A stretch of DNA of 64,000 bases from Chloroflexi bacterium 54-19 (GCA_001898225.1 MKTJ01000036.1:1-64000), one strand, 5' to 3'. Counted from the first letter of the stretch, positions 16,829 through 25,775 are shown. The notes: generated by a model from the letters alone, not told the origin. Numbers and translations: made by a program.

Positions 16829-17770
16829 TTAATTTTTTACCCCTGTTGATTCCAATTTGGATTCGCCAGTCGGGTTTTCGCTTTTTTCCGGTGGAACCCT
16901 GACCACCAGGGCTGCCGGGTGAATTTTGTATTCGAGTGGTGAATTCAGGTTGCGGGTTTCACCATCGAAAGCTACCCGCATATGATGTCGTGAACTGTAA
17001 ACGGTTGCTTCACAAACCTCCGTCCTGACGACCATCGGCGATTCTTCGAGGCGGTTACTTAAAAAACTGGCAACAACCTGGAAGAACTGGAAAAATGTCC
17101 CGGCCTTAACCAGGTAAACATCGAGTACCTGGTCATCTAAACGGGCCCGTTGTCCGGCCTTGAGGGGAGTCATATCCACCCGGTTGTTCGAGAAGAAAAG
17201 CAAGCCAACCTTCAGGTCTTGTTTTTCCCCGTTTATTTCCAGCCGGACATGCCAGAGGTTGGGGCGACGCATGACGTGCCAACCGGCCAGCAGGTAAGAA
17301 AGGGCTTTGCCCAGGCGCTGCTCGTTTTTCTCGCGGAGCCGGACCAGCCGGGGATAAATCCCGATGCTCGAATTGTTCAAGAAAAAGTTCCCGTTGACCT
17401 CGCCTACATCTATCCGCATCTCAGTCCCTTCGGCCTCGTCAAAAAGCCGTAAAGCCTGGGCCAGGTTTGAGGGGACGCCAATATCGCGGGCGAAATGGTT
17501 AAGGGTGCCAAAAGGAATTACGACCAGGGGTACATCGCTATTGACCAGGCAGGAAGCAACCGAATTGACGGTGCCGTCCCCCCCGGCTACCCCGAACATT
17601 TTGACCCCTTGCCTCGTGTAATTCTTGATTAACCAGGGTAAATCATCTCCCTTCTGGATGAGATGCACTTCCAGGTCATTCTGCTTCCGAGCTTCCTCCT
17701 GTAAATTGGTCAGGTCGCGAGATTTTTTTGCGCGGCCTGATTTCCCGTTGATAAAAAGTACTTTTTTCAT
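16829..17770 (-). CDS. Diacylglycerol kinase-family lipid kinase
   Basis: A 313-residue protein of the DAGK catalytic family (YegS/DgkB-like). The nucleotide-binding GVAGGDGTVNSVAS is near residue 78, followed by IPFGTLNHFARDIG near 105, both diagnostic. The C-terminal beta-sandwich contains FLNNSSIGIYPRLV. It should phosphorylate diacylglycerol or another lipid at the membrane. The GTLNHFAR variant, in place of the usual GTANDFAR, is found in a subgroup of this family. The target lipid cannot be told from sequence. Confidence 0.88.
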   Translation of the reverse strand: MKKVLFINGKSGRAKKSRDLTNLQEEARKQNDLEVHLIQKGDDLPWLIKNYTRQGVKMFGVAGGDGTVNSVASCLVNSDVPLVVIPFGTLNHFARDIGVPSNLAQALRLFDEAEGTEMRIDVGEVNGNFFLNNSSIGIYPRLVRLREKNEQRLGKALSYLLAGWHVMRRPNLWHVRLEINGEKQDLKVGLLFFSNNRVDMTPLKAGQRARLDDQVLDVYLVKAGTFFQFFQVVASFLSNRLEESPMVVRTEVCEATVYSSRHHMRVAFDGETRNLNSPLEYKIHPAALVVRVPPEKSENPTGESKLESTGVKN

Positions 17771-17906
17771 AATTGAGCGTTCTAGCCTGACTTTGCTTTA
17801 ACAACTAAACTACTTTCCCAACATGCCGGTTATAAATTTCCCAAAATTCAATCCTTATTTTCGAGATACTAAAATCAATGCAAGAATAAGGCCAGGGGAA
17901 ATAAAA

Positions 17907-17938
17907 AATGGGTTAACAGCATCAACCGTTAACCCATT
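17907..17938 (-). terminator. Rho-independent terminator after the amidase gene
   Basis: AATGGGTTAAC (17907-17917) pairs perfectly with GTTAACCCATT (17928-17938). On the minus strand a TTTTTTATTT tract follows. Confidence 0.85.
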
Positions 17939-17954
17939 CTTCCAAATAAGTTTT

Positions 17955-19586
17955 TTAGTTTGTCTCCAAGCCGGTTTCGATAGCGTAAGCTGCCCTTAAA
18001 ACGGTTGCTTCGTCCCAGGCTCTCCCAACCAGTTGCAACCCGAGTGGCAAGCCATCGGCGGTACATCCGACCGGGACCGTCGCAGCGGGCCAACCCAGGA
18101 AATTAAAAGGTCCGGTGAAAGTAACCGGGGCAGGTGTACCAAGTGGCGGGGCTTTGGCTGGCATAGTCGGAGTACTGAACAGGTCAATCTGCTGAAAAAG
18201 CCCTACAAATCGCTGGCGAATAGCTTGCCGGACCTGCTCTACCAGCACAAAGGCGTTCGGGGCATAGGCGTAGGCGGCCAAGAGACGTTGACGTGGGAAT
18301 TCGCCGTATTCGTCCATACGAGAACTCAGGTAGGGTTGGTGGAAGGCGCTGGCTTCGAGGCCGAGCAAAGCTCCGTTCAGGCTGCGCAAAATGTCAAAAT
18401 CAGCCATAGGCACCTCGAAAAGTTCAGCCCCGGCCTTTTGTAATTCAGCCAACCCGATATGCCAGGCTTCAATGGCTTCCGGGGTTGCCAGGAACTCAGG
18501 GTTACTCAGGACACCCACCCTTAACCCGTTGATGTCGCGCTGCCAGTCTACCTTCACCGGGGCGACGGGGCGGGAGCGAATATCGCGAGGGTCGTATCCT
18601 TCCAGGGCCGATAGCAAAAGGGCGTTGTCCTGGACCGTCCTCGTCATGGGTCCGAGGTGGTCGAGCGACCAGGACAGGGTTGTTGCCCCATAAAGGCTTA
18701 GACGGCCAAAGGTCGGTTTGAGCCCGACCAGGCCGCACAAAGCCGAGGGAATCCGGATAGAGCCGCCCGTATCTGTGCCGAGCGCCCCATAAACCAGACC
18801 CGCCGCTACCGCCGCACCAGACCCACTGCTGGAACCCCCGGTATCGAATTCCGGGTTGGCCGGGTTGCGGGTGGGGCCATAGTGGGCGTTGTTCGAGCCG
18901 GGCGAATAGGCGAACTCGGACATGCGGGTCTTGCCGACGATAATGGCCCCGGCCTCCTGCAAGCGGATTACCCCGGTTCCATCATAATCGGTCAGGTTGT
19001 TGGCAAAAATTTTAGACCCGGCGGTGGTGATGGTGCCTTTCATCGCCATTAAATCCTTGACCGCGACCGGGACACCGTGAAGGGGTCCCCGATAATTCCC
19101 CGACAGGATTTCCTGCTCAGCCTGGCGAGCCGCGGCCAGAGCCCTGTCGGCCAGCACCAGTTGAAAGGAATTGAGGTCGCCGTCTTGCTGAGCGATTCGG
19201 TCCAGGGCTTCGGTGGTCAGTTCGACCGGGGAAACCTCTTTACCCGCGATTTTCGCCGAAATTTCGTCCAGGGTGCCGTATTTTTTGGACCAGCCTGGAC
19301 CACCTGGAGTTATTTTAGGGTTTTCAATCTGGGGAATTGTAAAGGGTTGGAGTGGTCCGGGACTGGCAGCGGGAGCACCTGTCCCGGCCTCACCCCAGGG
19401 TTTGAGGTAATCGGGTAGGTCGGTGGCGGCGTTTTCACGGACATAGTTCTCAAAGGCCATGACAGTCGTAAAAAAGCCTTTATCAAGCATGCCCTTAAAA
19501 TCCGAATCGCTGAGATTGATTTGGGCCAGCTTCAAATTTACCCGTAACCGTTCGAAAATTTCAGGGGGGATTCCTGATTCGGTCAT
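17955..19586 (-). CDS. Amidase signature family amidohydrolase
   Basis: The 543-residue protein carries the Ser-cisSer-Lys amidase signature. The Lys is in VAVKDLMAMKG, the Gly/Ser-rich motif is FDTGGSSSGSGAAVAAG and the nucleophile Ser is in TDTGGSIRIPSA. It hydrolyses C-N amide bonds. About 100 N-terminal residues before the catalytic core form a helical extension of unknown role. I place the start at the ATG at 19586, which has GAGAGGA 7-8 bases upstream. A TTG six codons earlier in frame would lie on top of that site. GatA itself is unlikely, because no gatB or gatC partner is adjacent and the N-terminus differs. Confidence 0.88.
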   Translation of the reverse strand: MTESGIPPEIFERLRVNLKLAQINLSDSDFKGMLDKGFFTTVMAFENYVRENAATDLPDYLKPWGEAGTGAPAASPGPLQPFTIPQIENPKITPGGPGWSKKYGTLDEISAKIAGKEVSPVELTTEALDRIAQQDGDLNSFQLVLADRALAAARQAEQEILSGNYRGPLHGVPVAVKDLMAMKGTITTAGSKIFANNLTDYDGTGVIRLQEAGAIIVGKTRMSEFAYSPGSNNAHYGPTRNPANPEFDTGGSSSGSGAAVAAGLVYGALGTDTGGSIRIPSALCGLVGLKPTFGRLSLYGATTLSWSLDHLGPMTRTVQDNALLLSALEGYDPRDIRSRPVAPVKVDWQRDINGLRVGVLSNPEFLATPEAIEAWHIGLAELQKAGAELFEVPMADFDILRSLNGALLGLEASAFHQPYLSSRMDEYGEFPRQRLLAAYAYAPNAFVLVEQVRQAIRQRFVGLFQQIDLFSTPTMPAKAPPLGTPAPVTFTGPFNFLGWPAATVPVGCTADGLPLGLQLVGRAWDEATVLRAAYAIETGLETN

Positions 19587-19820
19587 CTTTCTTTCCTCTC
19601 CCAATCTTTAATATTTATTCACATTGCAGTTCAAAGGGATGCGCTATGCAGAGTATACCAGAGCGACTTTGAATGGGTAAAATTTTTGCCGATAGACCCA
19701 CACGACTAAAATTGCACATTCCAATTTTCTTTGTTAAGGTGCCCCTATCCGCTTAAACCTTTTCCTGCTTCAATACGGCTTCTATTTTTTATGTTAACCT
19801 GAAAGGATAGAGTCAGTAAA

Positions 19821-21092
19821 ATGGCTACCGTAGCAATTGTTAACGGGACCTTGCTCGATGGCACGGGCGCGGACCCGGTCCCCAACACCACCCTCCTGAT
19901 TGAAGACAACACCATTACCAGAATCGGCCCGGCAGCCCAGGTCAGAATTCCCGCCGGGGCAACTACCATTGACGCCGCCGGAATGACCATAATGCCCGGC
20001 CTGATGGATTGCCACGTCCACCTGACCATTCCGGGCGGCAGCACCATGAACCTTGTTGAGCCGATGTTGACCTCACCCAGCTTGAAATTGCTTTACGCGG
20101 TCCCGCACAGCCGGGCCACCCTGGAAGCGGGTATCACAATGGTCCGGGACGTGGGAATGACCCCGGCGGGAGTCAGGCAAGCTATCGAGAAAAAGATGTT
20201 TCCGGGTCCGCGCCTGCAAGTATCCGTTTCGATTATGTCCCAGACAGGAGGCCGCCTGGATGGACATCTCCCCTGTTGTACCGACCAGTTCGCCGGGAAT
20301 CTGCCCGATGTGCCCTCCTACGTGGTGGATGGCCCGGTCGAAGTCCGTAAAAAGGTGCGCGAAATCCTGCGGGCCGGGGCCGACTGGATTAAACTTTGCG
20401 CCACGGGTGGGATTTTAGCCCCTAACGACAACCCCCTTAACACTCAATTTTCCCTGGAAGAGTTGGAGGCGGCGGTAGCTGAGGCGGCGACCCAGGGCAA
20501 AGAAGTCTGCGCCCACGCCCAGGGCACCCAGGGGGTCAAGAACGCGCTTATAGCCGGGGCCGTTTCTATCGAACACGGGGTCTGGCTGGACGATGAAGCC
20601 ATCCAGATGTTTAAGGCTAAAAATGCTTTCCTGGTGGCAACCCTGTTAGCCGAAGTTTCGATATTGGAACGGGCCGAGAAGAATCCCGGCGCGGTAGCCC
20701 CTTACGCTATTACCAAGACCAAACAGGCCATCAACGACCACCGGGCCAGTTTCAAGAAGGCGGTCGAGGCCGGGGTCAATATTGCGATGGGGACCGATGC
20801 CGGGGCCTGTGACCACGGCGACAATATCCGCGAGCTTGAATTGATGGTCCAGAACGGCATGACTCCCATGCAAAGCATCGTCGCCTCGACCCTGAATTCG
20901 GCCAAACTGCTGCGGGTGGATAAAAAATTGGGCAGCCTGGAAGAAGGCAAACTGGCCGATGTGCTGGTGGTGGATGGCGATCCGTTGGGCGACATCCGAA
21001 TTTTGCAGGACAAAAATAGGCTGGGGGCAATTCTCAAAGACGGCGAAATTTATAAAGATAAAACCAATAACCGGGCTACCATTTTAGCCTGA
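19821..21092 (+). CDS. Metal-dependent amidohydrolase (prolidase/imidazolonepropionase-like), copy 1
   Basis: The 423-residue protein has the amidohydrolase TIM-barrel ligands: His-x-His in MDCHVHLTIPGG, the Lys likely to be carbamylated in ADWIKLCATGG, His in VCAHAQGTQG and SIEHGVWLD, and Asp in MGTDAGACDHG. An N-terminal beta-sandwich (residues 1-55) closes with the C-terminal LADVLVVDGDPL strand. Family members cleave dipeptides, cyclic amides or related compounds using one or two metal ions. GAAAGGATAGAG lies upstream of the ATG. A very similar gene follows 59 bases later, a local duplication. Confidence 0.88.
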   Translation: MATVAIVNGTLLDGTGADPVPNTTLLIEDNTITRIGPAAQVRIPAGATTIDAAGMTIMPGLMDCHVHLTIPGGSTMNLVEPMLTSPSLKLLYAVPHSRATLEAGITMVRDVGMTPAGVRQAIEKKMFPGPRLQVSVSIMSQTGGRLDGHLPCCTDQFAGNLPDVPSYVVDGPVEVRKKVREILRAGADWIKLCATGGILAPNDNPLNTQFSLEELEAAVAEAATQGKEVCAHAQGTQGVKNALIAGAVSIEHGVWLDDEAIQMFKAKNAFLVATLLAEVSILERAEKNPGAVAPYAITKTKQAINDHRASFKKAVEAGVNIAMGTDAGACDHGDNIRELELMVQNGMTPMQSIVASTLNSAKLLRVDKKLGSLEEGKLADVLVVDGDPLGDIRILQDKNRLGAILKDGEIYKDKTNNRATILA

Positions 21093-21151
21093 TGTACCAT
21101 AAATTAGGATGACAGGTTCCTTAGTTTAGTGAAAGGATGGAGTTTTTAAAA

Positions 21152-22420
21152 ATGGCAACCGTAGCGATTGTTGGCGGAACTTTGATTGATGGGACAGGTG
21201 CGGACCCGGTCCCCAATTCGACCCTGGTTATCGAAAACGACACCATTACCCAGGTTGGCCCGGCCTCCCAGGTCAATTTTCCCGGTGATGCCACCGTCAT
21301 AGATGCCGCCGGGATGACTATTATGCCGGGTCTTATAGATTGCCACGTCCACCTGACCTCACCGGGCGGGCATTTAAGCCTGGAAGAATCATTCTTGACC
21401 TCGCCCAGCCTGGGCTTACTTTACGCTGTTCCCCAGAGCAAGGCTACCCTTGATGCCGGTATCACCACCGTTCGGGATACAGGCGGCACGCCTGCCGGAG
21501 TCCGTGAGGCAATCAAAAGGAAGATGTTTCCTGGACCTCGCCTGCTGATATCGGTTTCGGCCCTTTCGCAGACGGGCGGTCATTGTGACGGGCACATGCC
21601 CTCTTGCGTGGATGCCTACGCCGGGCTTCTCCCCGACATTCCGCATTACGTGGTGGACGGCCCCCTCGAAATGAGCAAACGGGTGCGCGAAATCCTGCGG
21701 GCCGGAGCCGACTGGATTAAACTTTGCACTACGGGCGGGGTGCTTTCACCGAGCGACGACCCGGCCCACACCCAATTTACCCTCGAAGAAATATCGGCGG
21801 CGGTCTACGAAGCGGCGGCCCAGGGGAAGAAGGTGTGTGCCCACGCCCAGGGTACCCAGGGCATCAAAAACGCCTTGCTCTGCGGTGTCGAGTCCATCGA
21901 ACATGGCATCTGGTTGGACGACGAAGCAATCAACCTGATGAAAAAGAATAATGCCTACCTGGTGGCAACCTTGTTGGCCCCGGTCTCGGTCCTGGAAGCG
22001 GAAGACCGCCATCCCGGCTCGGTGCCTCCATACGGGTTGGTCAAGACTAAACAGGTTATCAAGGACCACGCGAAAAGCTTCCGCAAAGCGGCTGAAGCCG
22101 GGGTCAATATCGCGATGGGGACCGACTCGGGAGTCGGGATACACGGTGAGAATGCCCGCGAACTCGAACTGATGGTCACCAACGGCCTGACCCCGATGCA
22201 GAGTATTGTCGCTTCGACCCTGACGGCGGCGAAACTGCTCCGGTTGGACAAAAAACTTGGTACCCTGGAAGAAGGCAAACTGGCCGATGTGCTGGTGGTG
22301 GATGGCGACCCCCTGGCCGACATCAAGGTTATCCAGGATAAAGCCAAGCTGGTGGCTATTCTCAAGGACGGTGAAATCTATAAAGACCTGACCGCCAAAC
22401 GGGTTACTACCATGGCTTAA
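21152..22420 (+). CDS. Metal-dependent amidohydrolase, tandem copy 2
   Basis: A 422-residue paralogue of the preceding gene, matching it from the first residues (MATVAIVGGTLIDGTGADPV) to the end. The metal ligands are conserved: CHVHLTSPGG, DWIKLCTTGG, CAHAQGTQG, IEHGIWLD and MGTDSG. I use the ATG at 21152 because GGATGGAG lies 8-9 bases upstream and the N-terminus then matches copy 1. An in-frame ATG at 21137 overlaps that ribosome binding site. The differences cluster around the loops after His-x-His and near the Asp (GACDHGDN versus GVGIHGEN). This may mean diverged substrate choice. A terminator follows the gene. Confidence 0.88.
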   Translation: MATVAIVGGTLIDGTGADPVPNSTLVIENDTITQVGPASQVNFPGDATVIDAAGMTIMPGLIDCHVHLTSPGGHLSLEESFLTSPSLGLLYAVPQSKATLDAGITTVRDTGGTPAGVREAIKRKMFPGPRLLISVSALSQTGGHCDGHMPSCVDAYAGLLPDIPHYVVDGPLEMSKRVREILRAGADWIKLCTTGGVLSPSDDPAHTQFTLEEISAAVYEAAAQGKKVCAHAQGTQGIKNALLCGVESIEHGIWLDDEAINLMKKNNAYLVATLLAPVSVLEAEDRHPGSVPPYGLVKTKQVIKDHAKSFRKAAEAGVNIAMGTDSGVGIHGENARELELMVTNGLTPMQSIVASTLTAAKLLRLDKKLGTLEEGKLADVLVVDGDPLADIKVIQDKAKLVAILKDGEIYKDLTAKRVTTMA

Positions 22421-22431
22421 TCTTAAAAAGA

Positions 22432-22476
22432 AAAGCCCCTGGTCTGACCGGAAACCCGGTTGCCTGGGGCTTTTTT
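22432..22476. terminator. Terminator between convergent genes
   Basis: AAAGCCCCTGG (from 22433) pairs with CCTGGGGCTTT near 22463-22473, with one mismatch, and is followed on the plus strand by TTTTTTATTTT. An inner ACCGG/CCGGT helix extends the hairpin. It ends the amidohydrolase unit and may also act on the convergent minus-strand gene. Confidence 0.8.
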
Positions 22477-22489
22477 ATTTTATCGAAAT

Positions 22490-22990
22490 TTAGACCGTTT
22501 GCCCGTCGCGTTTGACCTTAAACTCTGGTAATGGGGATTGGGCGGTTAACTTTTGCAAGGCCTGGGCCAGGTCGGCGGAATTATTAACCGGTTGACCGTT
22601 GAGGGAGGTTATGACATCTCCTTCCCGCAGCCCGGCTTTCTCGGCCAGGCCACCGGGCCGGACTTTCCCCAGCACCGCTCCTGGTTGGTTGAGCAGTTTT
22701 GCGGCGTCTGCAACTTGCGCACCAAGTTTTACCCCGGACTCCTGCCTTTTAGCTTTTATTTGAGTTACGGCGGCTTTTAGAGCCGGTTGGTTAAAACCGA
22801 TGATGAAACTGCCGTTTATCTCGGTCACAGGCACGCCCATCTGCCCGGTAAGCTGGACCATGTGATTTGCGGCGGCACGGTCCTGGGCCACATTCTTTTC
22901 CTGGTAACTGACACCTTCCCGGTTAAGGAACTCCTTAACATATTTGCAATAAGGTCAGGTAGGCGTCGTGTAAACAATAGCTTCAGCCAT
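22490..22990 (-). CDS. Selenocysteine glutaredoxin-PDZ fusion (in-frame TGA at codon 12)
   Basis: Read from the ATG at 22990 with GAGGAG upstream, the frame runs 166 residues if TGA at 22957-22955 is decoded. Residues 1-85 form a glutaredoxin/NrdH-type domain: AIVYTTPT-U12-P13-Y14-C15, so the TGA replaces the first Cys of the CPYC redox motif. TGQMGVPVTEI follows with the cis-Pro (Pro54). Residues about 95-166 form a PDZ domain (GKVRPGGLAEKAGLREGDVI). A hairpin fitting the bacterial SECIS consensus lies just after the TGA. Selenocysteine at this position of a thiol oxidoreductase is chemically expected. The alternative, a nonsense mutation with restart at GTG 22891, would leave a protein without its active site. 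The genes selA, selB, selC and selD are not in the window. Confidence 0.85.
22914..22957 (-). promoter_or_regulatory. Predicted bacterial SECIS element with its UGA codon
   Basis: After the UGA (22957-22955), 15 bases lead to a 7-bp stem GTTAAGG/CCTTAAC (22939-22933 with 22928-22922) closing the loop AGTT. The distance from UGA to the apical loop is 22 bases, and a G is the second loop base. Both fit the published bacterial SECIS rules (16-37 bases, G among the first two loop bases). A lower CCTT/AAGG helix (22954-22951 with 22917-22914) can form next to the UGA. Confidence 0.8.
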
Positions 22991-23158
22991 TTTTAAATTA
23001 ACTCCTCTTTTATCGGTTAAACACCCGGCGAAATGGCCGGACATTCTTCAAAATTTCAATAATCTAATGATAAAACTTTGTTACCTGCTAAAATATATAC
23101 GCACCTTTGCAAAATCGGTTTCGAGGGTAAATACAACTCTAACACAAGATTTTTTTAC

Positions 23159-23656
23159 CTAATCTTTTAACTCCGTCCATGGGACAGCAAACCAATCAAA
23201 ACTCTTTTTCCGCCATTTTCTTAGTGGTTTTTCCAATCGCTTGATAAGCTCTTGTAATTGCTCCTCCGTAGCAACCAGAGTAAAAGAAGCCGCCTCGGAC
23301 CAACCATTCCACCTAATATCAAGTTCTTCCATTTCCTTTGCACAAATTTCTAGAGCATCTTCGTCCATTTCAACAAAATCAATATCAGGTTCATCAAAAC
23401 CAAAAACGGTGGTAAGATAACCCGGAACCTCCCTGGCAAAATCGTATAAATTAATATTCCGCTTTTTTAGTTGGTTTTCAAGGTCTGCAATTTCACCAGG
23501 TTCATCACCTGTAATCAGTAAAAAGGCGTTACCTTCCCAGTCCCAGCCGTTGTTTTCACAAAATACGACCCCGGCCTTTTTCCATTCCTCGCCCGCTTTA
23601 TGGTCAATTTCGAGGATGGTAATCGGTTGGAATACTGATTTGTTTGTTTGGTCCAT
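23159..23656 (-). CDS. Hypothetical acidic protein
   Basis: A 165-residue soluble, acidic protein with many Trp and Glu (GWDWEGNAFLL, ELDIRWNGWSEA, KSFDWFAVPW). There is no signal peptide or membrane segment, and I recognise no family. The C-terminal part (TLVATEEQLQELIKRLEK) looks helical and basic at the end. Codon use is AT-richer than in the neighbours, as are the flanking spacers, which may point to transfer. It sits alone between the selenoprotein gene and the kinase gene, all on the minus strand. Confidence 0.7.
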   Translation of the reverse strand: MDQTNKSVFQPITILEIDHKAGEEWKKAGVVFCENNGWDWEGNAFLLITGDEPGEIADLENQLKKRNINLYDFAREVPGYLTTVFGFDEPDIDFVEMDEDALEICAKEMEELDIRWNGWSEAASFTLVATEEQLQELIKRLEKPLRKWRKKSFDWFAVPWTELKD

Positions 23657-23709
23657 AAATTTATCATTTAAAAGCTATCAAAAAATAATCTGTACGTTGA
23701 AACATTATT

Positions 23710-25602
23710 TTAGCTTTGCAAAGATACCGAGTTTATCAAAATGTAGGGCACACCCAGGTTGCCGGTCCAGTTTTCGAGGTTGCGCAGGGTGATGGTGTTC
23801 TGGCCGGCTTTCAGGGCCGATGCCGGGACATTAATGGTCATTGTCCCCCAGCCCCGGTCTTTACCGCCTTCCCCGGTGTCATTTTTGGGCGCTGCCGGGA
23901 AAGTGTTGGGCCCATTAAAAACCTGGGTATCGTTGACCATAACCTGAAAAGCACATTGTTTAGCCAGTTCATCGTCAATGCCGGTAATCTTCAAGACCGG
24001 TTGGCCTGACGGAGCCTTGTCCAGCTTAAAAGTAATGGTCGCCTTGTCATTCTGGCTTCCAACGCCATAAAGAGCTTTTTCGGTCCGGCCAAACAGGGTG
24101 CTATCGTTCCTTTCGTAAGCCCCCTCAAGAGAGGAGTAGTCAAAGTTAACTGAGACCGGCGCTGTTGCCGGGGCGGGGGTAGTGGTCGCGATTGCATTGA
24201 CCGTTGTTTGCGCCGGGGCTGCGGTAGTAACCTGGGCCTGGGCGGTTGTAACAATGGCTGCTGCTGTAGTGTTTACCGGCGCTGAAAGGGGCGGTGTGTT
24301 TGGTGGGTTGTTTGCCACCCGGTTTTCGGTTTGCCCTGAAAGCAAATAATAGACAACCCCGCCAATTACGGCCAGCATCACGATAAGAAGAAGCAAAACC
24401 CACACCCATGCACTCGACTTTTTTTGTGGAGGAGCCACATTTGACCGGGGACCGGGCCGGTTTACCCTGTCTGGCGGCACCCGGCGATTGGCCTGACCTT
24501 GTTTAGGGGTAGAACGGTTGACCCGGTTTGGCGCAACCGGCCTGGGACGGGGTTGTTCGATATAAGCTTCTTCAACCGGACTATAACTGGCTTCATTTGG
24601 CACATAATTTTCTTGCACCACATCATATTCCGGCGGCCTGACCGGGTTAAGAGAGGTCGGCTGGCTGGTGACCGATTTTTCCTGAGAGGGCCAGACCGGC
24701 GTTTCGGTGGCTGTCGCGGCGTTAAAGACCGATTCTTCCCCACGCTGGTTAGTGACCATTTCAAGAGCGTTGAGCATTTCCTGGGCTGATTGAAACCGCG
24801 CCCGCGCATCTTTGGCGAGGGCTCGCTGGATAACTCTTTCCAGGGCCGGGGGGATTTGTTTTCCCTGGCTGGCAACACTCGGAATCGGTTGCTGGATGTG
24901 CCCCATTATAACCTGCATAGTATTGTCGCCGGTATAGGGAAGGTGCCCGGTCAACAACTCGAACATGACTACCCCTACCGCGTAAAGGTCAGCGGGTGGG
25001 CCGACGGTTTCGCCCCTGGCCTGTTCCGGGGCCATATAGTCAACCGTCCCGATAACCATCCCGACACTTGTCACCTGGACGCTGTCGATGGTATGGGCGA
25101 CCCCGAAGTCGGTCAGTTTAACCGCGCCATCCTCTTTGCGGACCAGTACATTTTGCGGTTTTACATCCCGGTGGATTATGCCCCTGGCGTGGGCCGCTCG
25201 CAGGGCCAGCAAGACCGGGGTAACTAGTTCGATAACTTTCTCAGGCGAAAAAGGGCCTTCCTGGCGGAGCAGTTCTTTGAGGTTTTTGCCATCCACAAAC
25301 TCCATCACGATAAAATAGGTAAGTCCGTGCTGGCCGTAATCGTAAATGCTGACCAGGTGTTCGTCGGGCAAGGAGGCCACGGCGCGGGCCTCGCGGTAGA
25401 AGCGGGCCACAAAACTCTGGTTCTGGCCGTATTCCTCGCGCAAAAATTTGATAGCCACAACCCGGCCCAGGTTGCCGTCCCGCCCTTTATAAACTTTTGA
25501 CATCGCGCCCTGGCCGATAAGTTGCAATAATTCGTAACGGTTTGCGATAACCGCGTTGGTAGTTTGCATGCCGGACTTAAAGGGTGAGAAATCCTCACTC
25601 AT
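23710..25602 (-). CDS. Membrane Ser/Thr protein kinase with extracellular domain
   Basis: A protein of about 630 residues. The kinase domain (residues about 22-280) has the P-loop IGQGAMSKVYKG, Lys in VVAIKFL, the HRD loop IIHRDVKPQNVL, DFG in LTDFGVAH and APE as YMAPEQ. A Pro/Arg-rich juxtamembrane region (to about 400) leads to one transmembrane helix (WVWVLLLLIVMLAVIGG). A Thr/Ala linker follows, then an external domain of about 150 residues (from VNFDYSSLEGAY) that looks like a jelly roll and may bind carbohydrate or wall material. PASTA repeats are absent. The ATG at 25602 has GGAG nine bases upstream and is preferred over a TTG at 25608. Confidence 0.9.
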   Translation of the reverse strand: MSEDFSPFKSGMQTTNAVIANRYELLQLIGQGAMSKVYKGRDGNLGRVVAIKFLREEYGQNQSFVARFYREARAVASLPDEHLVSIYDYGQHGLTYFIVMEFVDGKNLKELLRQEGPFSPEKVIELVTPVLLALRAAHARGIIHRDVKPQNVLVRKEDGAVKLTDFGVAHTIDSVQVTSVGMVIGTVDYMAPEQARGETVGPPADLYAVGVVMFELLTGHLPYTGDNTMQVIMGHIQQPIPSVASQGKQIPPALERVIQRALAKDARARFQSAQEMLNALEMVTNQRGEESVFNAATATETPVWPSQEKSVTSQPTSLNPVRPPEYDVVQENYVPNEASYSPVEEAYIEQPRPRPVAPNRVNRSTPKQGQANRRVPPDRVNRPGPRSNVAPPQKKSSAWVWVLLLLIVMLAVIGGVVYYLLSGQTENRVANNPPNTPPLSAPVNTTAAAIVTTAQAQVTTAAPAQTTVNAIATTTPAPATAPVSVNFDYSSLEGAYERNDSTLFGRTEKALYGVGSQNDKATITFKLDKAPSGQPVLKITGIDDELAKQCAFQVMVNDTQVFNGPNTFPAAPKNDTGEGGKDRGWGTMTINVPASALKAGQNTITLRNLENWTGNLGVPYILINSVSLQS

Positions 25603-25746
25603 TAGCAAAAACTCCTGCCTGTTTAATTTGCCTTAAATTTTGCCATGATTATAACACTGTCAACTAAGAAGGTGGCTAACAGGATGTGGTTGGGCGAGGT
25701 ATCGAAAGTTGTAAAGGGCATGGTCAGCCTCAACTAACCCCTTAAC

Positions 25747-25775
25747 TTGACAATCCATCGAATGCTCCTTAAATT
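25747..25775 (+). promoter_or_regulatory. Promoter for the LacI gene at 25816
   Basis: TTGACA (25747-25752) and TAAATT (25770-25775) are separated by 17 bases. The promoter starts exactly where a longest-frame gene call would begin, which argues for the downstream start at 25816. Confidence 0.65.

Noticed and set aside
22490..22891. A stand-alone PDZ protein starting at GTG 22891
   Set aside because: The frame continues upstream through one TGA to an ATG with a good ribosome binding site and restores a complete glutaredoxin domain. No ribosome binding site precedes the GTG.
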